From positions 44,229,501 to 44,293,500 of the forward strand of contig CP136898.1 in assembly GCA_034359265.1 (NCBI GenBank): DNA of 64,000 bases, written 5' to 3'. Shown here one piece after another: positions 23,584 to 33,885 of the stretch. A model generated the notes under the pieces. The model did no database searches. It saw nothing but the letters and a program-made list of their open reading frames with translations, and was not told the origin of the DNA. A program made the position numbers and the translations under genes. Source of the stretch: Canna indica (taxonomy: Eukaryota; Streptophyta; Magnoliopsida; Zingiberales; Cannaceae). Position 1 is the stretch's first letter; every line of letters begins with the position of its first letter.

Positions 23584-25415
23584 ACCATCAACAACATGAA
23601 CAAGAAGAGAACTAGTAATATCTAAAAAGTTAGCAGATAAACTATCAGTCCATTGCAGTTTTTATAAGAATTTGAAAAAGCATTTAAAATTGCAAAATCA
23701 TCAGATAAGACCAAATCGAGAGCAACAGAGATAGAATTAATTTTGTTCACCCGCCTCCGCAAAGAAACCACCCGATGGAAATAGGCCGAGTTTAGATCCC
23801 CATTAGAGACTCATTTTTGCTTGGATTTTGCCCACCATTTCAAACATATTTGTCTATGGAGAGCCGAAGATTTATTATACAACACACGCAAAACACATTC
23901 ATCATTTACGCACAGACCATTCATCGCATCAGACAGTTCAAGAGCCGAAATTTTTTCCACAGTATCAGAGAGCACATTTTCAAGCATACCGAGGCAATTG
24001 TAATTCCACTTATAAAAAGCATACCTAGTAAATTTTAGTGAAGTAGAGAACTTACTGTGAGACGCGAGGCTAAGGGAAACCACTTTCCAAGCTTGCAACA
24101 TAACCTCGGAGGTTTCAGGGTACTCAACCTAGAAATTTTAAAATCGAAATAAATTACATCTACGGGCATATTTAGAAAAGCTGAACAAAAGGGGGCAGTG
24201 ATCAGAAATACCCCTATTTAGATGCACAGTAGCATCATCAAAGTAATGTAAGCAAGCGGCGTTGCAAAAAATTCGATCAAGTCTAATTTAAATCCTATTT
24301 AAACCTTGACGAATGTTACACCAAGTAATTGAACAACCGGAAAAGCCCAAATCAATTAGACCCAAGTCATGGACAAACTCGTGAAAAGTCAAAACCGAAC
24401 GAGAAAGTCAAAATTGAGTCCCCCCTTTCTTATCAGATTCAACAAGAGTGCAGTTGAAATCCCCCGCAAGAACCCAAGGAAAAGTAGAAAAGTCAAATGA
24501 AAGAAAACTCCAAAAAAAATCTAATCAAAGAACTGAATTAGTACTGGCGTAAACATTCGAGAAAATAAAAGGCTCGTCGGATTGAACAACCAAAGAGATG
24601 CACTGAGAGAGGGCAGAAAGCACCTAAGTCCGAACAAACATAGTATTCCAATCTACCAACTACCCACCCGAGGCACCAAGGGACGCATGGACGATACCAT
24701 GCCAGGACCGACCAAAAGATGTGATCAAACGTTCAGCACGAGAGACGTCCAAGTGAGTTTCCTTAAGTGCAATCAAGTGAATCGATGAGAGTTGAATAAA
24801 ATGATATAACTGATCTCTTACCTGCCAGCGTAGAGGATGGGATGCAGGGAAAGCGAGGTTGAGCTCCTAAGCAAGTTGCTCAAATGAGAGAAAGGGAGGC
24901 GCAAAAGAAGAGGAAGGAGGCGTAGAGGAAGAGGGAGGAGGGGCGGGAGGGGGCAGCATGGCGTTCTGGTGAAGCGAGTGAGGTGAAAGGAGTGAATGAG
25001 AAGTAGAAAAGGTAGTGGAGATAGGTGCCCGAGGCGTTACAGCCAAAGGAGAAGAGGCGGCGTGCGTCAGAGCTCGAGGCATTGCAGCCAGCAAAGGAAT
25101 CGGAGGCACGTGTCGCGCATCCGGACTCCTCGGGACCCAACTAGGAAAGTTTGGGAGGGCCCGAGGAGGGCGCGAAGCGCCAGTCTGACCCCGGGAATGA
25201 CCCTCGGGTTGACAAGCCTCCGAGAGAGCCAGAGCATCGCCATGTGGCCATCTAGTGTCAGGACCAATAAATGCGGCAGCCTTACCCAAGAGATCCGGAT
25301 CCTACCCAAGATCAGCATTGGGAGACGGAGAGATCCAATTCGCCCAATGACTACCCGGGGGGGGTGAGCTCACCATCCTCTAGATCTGACTCAGCCACCT
25401 CAGCAGTGTGCGGCA
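23584..25415 (-). pseudogene. LINE-2 endonuclease region and ORF1 C-terminus
   Basis: Read from 25415: the ORF1 tail (SDLEDGELTPPG near 25385, then a Pro/Ser-rich stretch to about 24867), followed by the ORF2 endonuclease. It shows LIALKETHLDVS (catalytic Glu, near 24755), GRSWHGIVHASLGASGG near 24690, GDFNCTLVESDKKGG near 24430 and ISDHCPLLFSF (catalytic Asp/His pair, near 24200). The linker to the reverse transcriptase ends HVVDGD at 23584 and continues as CATDLIKPF at 14174. Stops and shifts occur throughout. The endonuclease would nick target DNA to prime copying. Confidence 0.8.
25262..25415 (-). repeat. LINE-2 ORF1 segment, first copy of a local duplication
   Basis: 154 bp that recur at 29048-29200 in the same orientation. 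In both places the copia LTR start TGAAAGGAATAG follows at the same LINE position. This copy has CGGCA immediately before the LTR; the other has CGGCG. This one is the more decayed in coding terms. Confidence 0.85.
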
Positions 25416-27014
25416 TGAAAGGAATAGAGCCCTTGAGCCAATCACATGTCGATGTGTTTAGGAACTATTCAAGGGTAATCAACTTAATGAGGCAACTTTT
25501 TCATCATATGTTGCATCTTTATTTATAAAGATTGTGATGAACCCCATGAACCCGAGCAAATGATTCCGAGGCCATGATGAGACTTGGAATCTAGATGCCC
25601 ATGTTCTAAATGTTCCTAGTCGTAGGATCACCAATTAGGGGATCGGAGATTCCGGATATACTATTGCACTTGGTACATGCCCTATATCATAAGGGGTAGC
25701 TGATCTCATAGTTACTTATGAGTCATCATTAATGTACAAGTGCAGGTGCTCATTAGGGAATGAGTTCACTGAATGGACCTACTCGAGGAACATAAAATTC
25801 ACTCCTTACATAAGTGTCAATAGGATATTCCTCAAGTGATAGTAGGTGCAAGCAGTCCTTGGACATGAGGTTGTCATAGTTATCTTGTTAGTGACGACCC
25901 ATTGCTTTGGTTCAATCCCCTATGTGGCCCTCAGCGTCATGTGTCGGGTATTACTGGGCATGGGGAAGCATTCATGGAGGTAGGTGAACAACCAATATGG
26001 AATTAGTTACTTCTAGCGAGAGAAAATAATGTCCTAGGTGTCCCTTCAAGTGTCAACTCGGGAATCTCTGGCCAGAGTAGACATCAAAGTCAAGAAGATA
26101 TTTCTGACGTTTCATTATTGAGATAACATCTTGGCAGGTGGAATACATATGAATCAATATTAGGGTTTTGACACGACACTTCTGTTGTACCGTAGCCAAC
26201 TTCGGGACATTGTAACCGATGGATTTAGTTGCACGGTAACTAATCACCGAAGAGCATTCAATCCATGTAGATTGAACCTCACACGTTGCTAGATATCAAT
26301 CTTGACTTGTGAGTGGAGTCTCTCATGACCACACTAAAGGTGTTTTAGTGGTGACTCGTAAGATTCGAATAGAATTCATTCTATCAGATCCAACTCTCCG
26401 TTATGCACAACTCACTGCTCGCTTAGTGTGGGACCCAATGGGTCACACACAACAGGCTAACCTCATAAAGGATTTTATGAGATAAAGTCTGAATACGGCC
26501 CTATATGTCTACTAGCTTGGATATGCTGCAACTCGATTACGAATCTCGTTTACGGACATGATAGGAAAGATGTTTCCTATATTAATGAATGCGCAAGGAA
26601 GGAGTTCCTCGGTAACCCTAAGTTGTAGAGCATCCCTATATTGTAGGGATTTGCACATGATAATATTTTATATAGTTGATTAAATTTAATTAAGAATTAA
26701 ATATTTAATCAACTTACAGGACCAGGAATGTATTTAATTATGAATTTAATACAATTTGATTTTGAATCAAATATACATGGTGGTAAATTTAGTTTCTAAC
26801 CATGAGCCTAACAAATTAAATGGGAATTAGTTTATTTGGATAAATCCTAATTAATAAGAATTTGATTTATGGAGATAAATCATAAAATTAATAGATATGT
26901 GATTTTTTAGGATAAATCATAATTCTATTAATTAATAAGAAATTGAATTATCTAGATAAACTTCTTTCCTATTGTTTAGGGGATTGGTTTATTTAGATAA
27001 TTATCATTCTTGTT
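25416..27014 (+). repeat. Copia A2 partial LTR
   Basis: It is colinear with 14175-15800 of copia A1 and closer still to 29201-30780. It ends at TATCATTCTTGTTT, close to where the LTR at 29201 also shows a rearrangement (about 30780). Confidence 0.85.
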
Positions 27015-29047
27015 TTTCTAAAAGCCAATAGTTGTCGCATGAACCATTTTGATGAATTACATGCGACCAGACCAATTTCAATTGGTTGAATGTTTCTTGA
27101 AGTTAATGATAAATATTTTTGTTCGAACACACAAAGAGATAAAATTATCCTCACCTACTTCTAGCTTTTGACTTTGGGCGATTATGAATCGAGTCAGAAC
27201 TTGAGTACTGTGTCTCAAGGAGATTCTAATCGAGTCTCTGTTCACCAGACTTGGAGAAAGGCTCGTTGAGTTTATTAGAGTTGGCCAACATAGGTGTATG
27301 CAGGTCGATAACAACTCAAGCCAGAAAAGGATACTCCTATGATATGATTAGATGCAGGTACGTCCACCTGTTTTGGTACAAACCCGATACTTTTGAATCG
27401 TTTAAGGAGTATGAAGGTGAAGTTAAAGAAATATATTGGAAAAGGTATTATAGGCCTTCAATTGGATCGAGGCAGATAATACTTATCCACTAGGTTTGTG
27501 AATTATCTCGAAGACAATAAGATTATCTCTGTATGGACCCCCTCCTGACACAATGGTGTGTCTGAAAGGATAAATCGCACATTATTGGATATGATGTGAT
27601 CCATACATAACTTTCAATCTCTTCTCAGGGGATAAGCTATTGTAGCTGCCATAATTTTGTCTATCTCTAATATATACACCATATAAGATATGGAATGGCA
27701 AGAAACCGAATCAGAGATATCTCATGATTTGGGATTGCCTAGCGTATGATAAACTTGACTAGGTGAAAAATTTGAGGCATACCCTAAAAAGTGTTTTGGG
27801 TATCAAGTTCTCCCAACTGAACAAAAGGAGTTTTGCCACCACTTTTTTGAGAAAAGGAGTTTGTCGAGGAAAGTGGGAGTGGAAGATATGTTGAACTTGG
27901 TGAAGTTCAGCAACCACGAATAAAATCGCAAAAACTTGTGGAAAGTTCACAGGTTAAACCAATCGACGTAATTATTACTTCCCATCACTCTTTTTAGGAG
28001 ACTGCGTAGACTGCTTGAGTGATATCTAGCCATAGGGTATGACCTAGACTCGGGCAATTTGTGATCTCTTAATGGTCAAATGTGTTGACACCATGCGGTG
28101 GCATTATGCAAATCGAAACTAGACTCAAACCAAGTACGGACTTTGGTTGACCGGCTCAAAAGGATGACTCCTATAGGGTACAGCTAGGTGGATCTTTAGG
28201 AAAGATCTGAGCAGCTGGCAAGATGTGGACCTATAAGATCAGACTGGTTGTGAATGAGATTTAACCCAAACAATAGGTTGTCGGCAATAAGACATTCTCA
28301 CTAGTTCCAACGCTCAACTCCATCAGGATATTGCTAGCCATCAGTGCGTACTATGAATACGAGATCAGGCTAGTGGGTGTCTAGACTGTGTTCTTTCATT
28401 ATGAAGAAGTCTATATGACATAGCTAGAGGAGTTCGTATCCTCTGTTGGACCAAGTACGGTATACGAGCTGCAAAGGTCCATTTATGGACTATAGCTAAC
28501 ATCGAAGAGTTGAAACATCCATTTTGATGAGGTAGTTAAAAGGGTTTTGATTTTATCAAAAATGTGGATAAACCTTGTGTAGACAAGGTGTTTAGTGGGA
28601 GTGTAGTCATATTGTATGACATACTTGTGGGAAACGCATTCTCATACTCTAGTTATTTATCATACTAATTCTCTATGGAACATCTACGAAGGGCCTCCTA
28701 TATGCTTGACATTATGATCTATTTGGATAGGTCTGAAAAGATGCTTGGTTTACCCCAACTAATGCATATTGATACAGTGCTAAAAGAGTTTTAGCATCGG
28801 AGGCGGTAAAAGAGGTTACTTGCCTAAGAGTCATTGCATCAGTCTTTCTAAGATGATGTCTGCTAAGACACCTGAGGAGAGACAAGATGAGTGATATCCT
28901 CTATGCTTCGGCAGTGGGATCCATCATGTGATGCTTTGCACTTGGCTTGATATTGCTTATACCTTAGAGGTATCTAGCAGATTTCGGGCAAAACCGTGGA
29001 GAATAACATTGAAGAGCAAATGAAGAACTCTCCCACGCACTTGAGAA
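27015..29047 (+). pseudogene. Copia A2 pol remnant
   Basis: This is decayed integrase and reverse transcriptase in the copia order. The pre-integrase/integrase part at 27251-27490 reads SITTQARKGYSY, then YVHLFWYKPDTFESFKEYEG, then a shared frameshift giving KRYYRPSIGSRQ. The reverse transcriptase shows ELQRSIYGL near 28465 and NIHFDEVVK near 28515, but the YVDD box is not intact. The RNase H region YASAVGSIM lies near 28900. The same frameshift and changed residues occur in copia A3 (62166-62378). Stops are frequent and it is not functional. Confidence 0.8.
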
Positions 29048-29200
29048 GACCAATAAATGTGGCAACCTTACCCAAGAGATCTGAATCCTGCCCATGATCA
29101 GCCTTGGGAGACGGAGAGATCCGATCTGCCCAACGGCTACCCGGGGGGGTGAGCTCACCGTCCTCCAGATCTGACTCAGCCACGTCAGCAGCGTGCGGCG
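29048..29200 (-). repeat. LINE-2 ORF1 segment, second copy of the duplication
   Basis: 153 bp matching 25262-25415. The minus-strand frame is clean here (SDLEDGELTPPGSRWADR, then DSDLLGKVATFIG). It joins correctly to the ORF1 part beginning at 45068 across the solo LTR, so this is the copy at the original LTR insertion site. Its left edge is fused to copia A2 pol near a short shared AG/GA. Confidence 0.85.
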
Positions 29201-31067
29201 TGAAAGGAATAGTGCCATTGAGTCAATCACATGTCGATGTGTCTAGGGACTATTCAAGGGTAATCAACTTAATGAGGCAACTTTTTCATCATATGCTGCA
29301 TCTTTATTCATAAAAATTGTGATGAACCCAATAAACCCGGGCAAATGATTCTGAGGCCATGATGAGATCATGCTAGTGAGACTTGGAATCTAGATGCCCA
29401 TGTTCCAAATGTTCCTAATCGTAGGATCACCAATTAGGGGATCGGTGATTTCAGATAGACTAGTGCACTTAGTACATGTCATATACGATAAGGGGTAGTT
29501 GATCTCATAGTTACCTATGAGCCGTCATTAATGAACCAGAGCAAGTGCTCATCAGGGAATGAGTTCACTGAACGAACCTACACGTGGAACACAAAATGGA
29601 CTCCTTACATGAGTGTCAATAGGATGTTCCTCGGGTGATAGTAGGTCCAAGCAGTCCTTGGACATGAGGTTGTCATGGTTACCTTGTTAGTGACGACCCA
29701 TTGCTTTGGTTCTATCCCTACATGGCCCTCAGCGTCATGTGCCGAGTATAACTGGGCATGGGGAAGCATTCATGGAGGTAGGTGAGCAACCAATATAGAA
29801 TCAGTTACTCCTAGTGAAAGGAGATAATGTCCTATGTGTCCCTTCAAGTGTCGACTCGTGAATCTCTGGCTAGAGTAGACATGAAATTCAGGAAGATGTT
29901 TCTGACATTTCATTATTGAGACGACATCTTAGCGGGTGGAATACATATGAATCGATATTAGGGTTTTGACACTTCTTCCGTACCCTAGCCGACTTCGGGA
30001 CATTTTAATCGAGGGATTTAGTTGCACGGTAACTAATCACCGAAGGGCGTTCGATCCCTGTAGATTGAACCTCATACTACTTGGGTAGTCATGACACGTT
30101 TCTAGATGTCAGTCTTGACTTATGACTAGAGTCTCTCACGACCACACTAAAGGGGCCCGTAAGATTCGAATAGATGTCGTTCTATTGGATCCGACTCTCC
30201 GTTACGCACAACTCATTGTTGGCTTAGTGTGGGGCCCAATGGGTCACACACAACCGGCTAACCTCGTAACGGACCTTATGAGATAAAGTCTGAATGCAGC
30301 CCTATATGTCTACTAGCATGAACATGCTCAACTCGATCACGGATCTAGTTTACGGACATCATAGGAAAGATGTTTCCTATAGGAACGAATGCGCGAGTAA
30401 GGAGTTCCACGGTAACCCTAAGTTACAGGGCATCCCTAAATTGTAGGGATTGGCACATGATAATATTTTATGTAGTTGATTAAATTTAATTATGAATTAA
30501 ATATTTAATCAACTATTGGACCGGGAATGATTTTAATTATGAAAATTAGTTAATTTCTAACCATGAGTCTAACCAATTAATTGGGAATTAATTTATTTGG
30601 ATAAATCCTAATTAATAAGAATTTGATTTATGGAGAGATAAATAATAAAATTAACAGATATATGATTTATGAGGATAAATCATAATTCTATTAATTAATA
30701 GGAAATTGAATTATTTAGATAAACCTCTTTCCTATTGTTTAGGGGATTGGTTTATTTAGATAATTATCATTCTTGTTTTTTTATGTCAAAGATAGTGAAT
30801 TTATTTCTAGAATGAGAATTAAGAGTACAAGTACATGATGGGAGATAAACCTCTTTCCTATTGTTAAGGGGATTGGTTTATTTTGACTTATTCGTAGGCT
30901 CTTAATTTATGGAGGTAAATTAAAGTTTATATTTAATTAGATTTAATTAATTATGAAGCCAATAAAATATAAATTATATTTTGAGGCAAACCCCGAAATT
31001 TTGAATTCCGGGGATAGAGTTTTTAGGGGGGAGGGTCTACCCTTGTAACCCCACCTCACCCCCTCTC

Positions 31068-31076
31068 TATATATAG
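31068..31076 (+). promoter_or_regulatory. Copia A LTR TATA box
   Basis: TATATATAG after a CT-rich run, at the position of CTATAAAT in the A1 3' LTR (23116). It is the likely core promoter of this LTR family. Confidence 0.5.
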
Positions 31077-31138
31077 TGGTCGAACACCCCACAGGGAGGG
31101 ATTAGTTAATTAGTTCTTCAGCTTCTTGGAGAAGATTA

Positions 31139-31965
31139 GAGCATGTTTGATTAGCGAAACTAAGTCTGTTTTCATGATTTTGATTTCACTAAAACCAAAA
31201 CTGATTACGAAAACGTGTTTGGTTCAACGTTTTCATGAAACTGAATCGAAACCATAATAAAAACGAAACTAGATTTCTTAATAAAAATGAAAACACCATA
31301 ATGTTGTTTTCTGTGGTTTCGAGACTGTCGGTTTCGTTATCAAAATGCAGTGGCAACTTTGTAATTTTAAATATATTTTTATAAAATTAATTAATTTAAA
31401 AATAAATCAAACTATTTCTAATTTTTAAAAATAAAAATAAAAATTATCATTTTTAACTCAAACTATTATCTTAAATTTACAAATTAATTAAATCAATTTA
31501 TATCTAATTGACTCAAACCCAAATTTTAAATAACTCAAATTTTGTAAAGTTGATCTATTTATAATTTAATCAAAATTAATTTTAGACATTAGACTTATTT
31601 TTAAAAAAAAATTATAATAACTATTAATTAATTTTTATATCTAATTGAAAAAAAATATCTTAAATTACTAATAACTTAATTAATTAAATCATATAAATAT
31701 TTTATAACTATATCAGTAAATATTTAATTTTGTAAACTAACTAAACATTTAATTACTACTAAAAATATTCAAGAAAAATTAATATTATTTTTATAATCAA
31801 ATAAATATTCGCTGGTTTCAACTGACTAAAATCGATGTTATTTTTCTTAACCAAACACGTTTTCAAAAAACTAAAAACTAGAAACCAAAACCAAGTTTTC
31901 AAAATTAAGTTTTCAGTTTCACTGAAACCAAACCAAAAAATAGTTTTCGCTAACCAAATAGCACA
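31139..31965. mobile_element. Tourist-like (PIF/Harbinger) non-autonomous element
   Basis: 827 bp of AT-rich sequence with imperfect terminal inverted repeats. The left end is GAGCATGTTTGATTAGCGAA; the right end, read inverted, contains ATTTGGTTAGCGAAAA. Both sides carry TTA (31136-31138 and 31966-31968), the usual PIF/Harbinger target duplication. There is no coding frame. It sits inside the copia solo LTR, whose sequence resumes on either side. Confidence 0.7.
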
Positions 31966-32439
31966 TTAAGGACTTGATTCTTTAGAGGCTTCTTGAAGAG
32001 AAAGGCTACAAAGAACTCCTCCTCCTCTCCATTGGTGGCTGGCCATCTACATCCTCCTTCCCCGATTTTCACAAAGCCAAATTAAAGGTGTTCTTTGTTG
32101 GCCCAAGGGTTGCCCCTAGGCTTCGATCTCTATTTTGATGATAACAAGTATGAAACTAATGCATTTGTGAAGTTTTGAGTTCAGGTTGAGGTTACGATAA
32201 GGGCGCGAAGTTCGTTCGAAGAAATACCAAAAATCGGCAAAAATGGCTCTGTCGATGATCGAGTAGAAAATCTAGAGTTAGAAATAGATTTCATGTATTA
32301 TGATTCTAGGAATACATCCCAAGCCTAATTGTAATGTTATCCAAGTCCAAACTCGGTAACAAAACCCGGAAATGAAGCACCCAAGAAGAAAACTCGAAAA
32401 AATAGCCTCAGCCTAGGTTCCACTACTAGAAATTAGGTC

Positions 32440-32735
32440 TTCAGCAACGGCTATCAGCAACGGCCGCTCGAGCCATTGCTATTTGCAACGGCATTCTTAC
32501 GGCCGCCCAAGCCGTTGCAGATATTTGTATCTACAATGGCATTCTAACGGAAACCTGAGCCGTTGTTGATTATTTTAATTATCAGCAACGGCTTTCTGAC
32601 GGAAAGGCGAGCCGTTGCTGATATTTTAATTATCAGCAACGGCTTGCTAACGGACAAGTGAGCCGTTGCTGATGATAACTTATTAGCAACGGCTTTCTAA
32701 CGGGCGAGTGAGCCGTTGCTGATAAGTTTATATAG
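32440..32735. repeat. CACTA-1 left subterminal repeat region
   Basis: Dense copies of TCAGCAACGGCT and its inverse AGCCGTTGCTGA. They are often paired as small hairpins, such as AGCAACGGC-(about 16 bp)-GCCGTTGCT, in five successive units. In En/Spm such motifs bind the second element protein and are needed for excision. Confidence 0.85.
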
Positions 32736-33104
32736 GGCACACTCTCGCTGTTGCCGCCGCCGCTCCTGCCGACGCCGACGACGCCTCTTCCTCCTCCCGC
32801 TGCTGCCGACTTGTTCAGGTATGTTGATCGGCCGGCCGTCTCTTCCCTGCGGCCGGCGGGAATCAATCCGACCGAAACCCTATTTCTAGGGTTTCGGCGG
32901 GCGGCGGGTGGCCGATGGCCGCCGCCGGACCTTCTACAGTGGCCGGACAATGTGTCCGGCCACTGTACGCCGGCGCCGGAGGGTGGACTCCGGCGCCGGA
33001 ATTTATAATTATATATATTTTTTATTTTGTTTGATAATTGTTAATTAATTGTTTAGATTAATTATTTAATTTGTTAGATTAATTATTAGGGTTTAGATTA
33101 ATTT
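32736..33104 (+). other. CACTA-1 GC-rich leader
   Basis: A GC-rich block (rich in CGCCGCC and GCCGGCGG) is followed by an AT-rich one. Several short open frames overlap on both strands but none matches a known domain. This is likely the untranslated 5' leader or promoter of the transposase gene. Confidence 0.45.
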
Positions 33105-33416
33105 CGGACGCGCGCCGGAATCGTCCACTTCGGACGCGCGCCGGAATCGTCCACTTCGGACGCGCACCGGAATCGTCCAATTCGGACTCGCGCCGGAATC
33201 GTCCACTTTGGACGCGCGCCGGAATCGTCCAATTCGGACTCGTGCTAGAATCATCCACTTCGGACGCGCGCCGGAATCGTCCAATTCGGACTCGTGCCGG
33301 AATCGTCCACTTCGGACACGCGCCGGAATCGTCCAATTCGGACTCGCGCTGGAATCGTCCACTTCGGACTCGCGCCGGAATCGTCCACTTCGGACGCACG
33401 CCGAAATCGTCCAATA
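33105..33416 (+). repeat. 26-bp minisatellite, 12 copies
   Basis: There are twelve contiguous units of CGGACGCGCGCCGGAATCGT plus CCACTT, with a degenerate thirteenth start at 33417. Most changes are G/T at position 6 and C/A at position 24. The unit is not a multiple of three. That produces long overlapping open frames in both directions, which are not genes. Confidence 0.95.
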
Positions 33417-33620
33417 TGGACTCGAACTGTCTCGAAACATTTAGAAAATAATCATCCATCCGACGAGTTGATATGTTTCACGTACGCATCGACGAATCGG
33501 ATATGATTTAGCAAAACCTTAGATCCGTTCGGGAATTGTATGTTCGTGTAAAAGAAGTAGATGATCTTTTATACGACGTACAATTCTTGAATTGTCCCTG
33601 ATTGGAAAATTTGGGAATAT

Positions 33621-33813
33621 AGTTATTTGTACTGCACTTACGTTTTTATTTTAACTGTTAACTAATTATTCTAAAATTCGGCAACATCTCTCTTGTTCTT
33701 CGATACGCGCCCAGATGATATGCGTATTCGGAGAACTGTAGGGAGATGCTGTCGAAATTTAAAATAATTAGTTAACAGTTAAAATAAAAACGTAAGTGCA
33801 GTACGAATAACAT
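33621..33813. repeat. Long inverted repeat upstream of the transposase
   Basis: Two arms of about 60-70 bp lie on either side of a roughly 60-bp loop. The left arm contains GTACTGCACTTACGTTTTTA and the right arm contains its complement, TAAAAACGTAAGTGCAGTAC. The right arm ends about 75 bp before the transposase ATG. A transcript through it would fold into a long hairpin. Confidence 0.85.
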
Positions 33814-33885
33814 AAATCCCGAATGGAATAGGATAATCTCACCTAAAGACATTAACCAAAGAAATTGTCATTGATTGACAGAATC

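Larger units (their letters stand above)
25416..29047 (+). mobile_element. Copia A2, deleted derivative
   Basis: It starts with the copia LTR terminus TGAAAGGAATAGAGCCC at 25416, preceded by CGGCA. The LTR (25416-27014) stops at its AT-rich centre and joins straight to decayed pol sequence, so the LTR 3' third, the primer site, gag and protease are missing. Pol runs to the RNase H region and ends at 29047, where the LINE-2 segment is repeated. There is no 3' LTR of its own. It appears to be one product of a duplication of the LINE/LTR junction. Confidence 0.8.

Noticed and set aside
24867..25289. Independent Pro/Ser-rich protein gene
   Set aside because: The frame continues LINE-2 ORF1 (it follows DLEDGELTPPG) and runs into the endonuclease region, so it is the low-complexity ORF1 tail.
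32751..33008. Possible GC-rich first exon ahead of the CACTA-1 transposase
   Set aside because: It shows no domain match, both strands are equally open because of GC-rich simple sequence, and the family start lies at 33886. I treat it as leader, though a non-coding first exon cannot be excluded.
33079..33506. Several overlapping open frames on both strands with Arg/Ser/Asp repeats
   Set aside because: They are produced by the 26-bp minisatellite, whose unit is not a multiple of three, so all frames stay open. There is no domain and no independent support.
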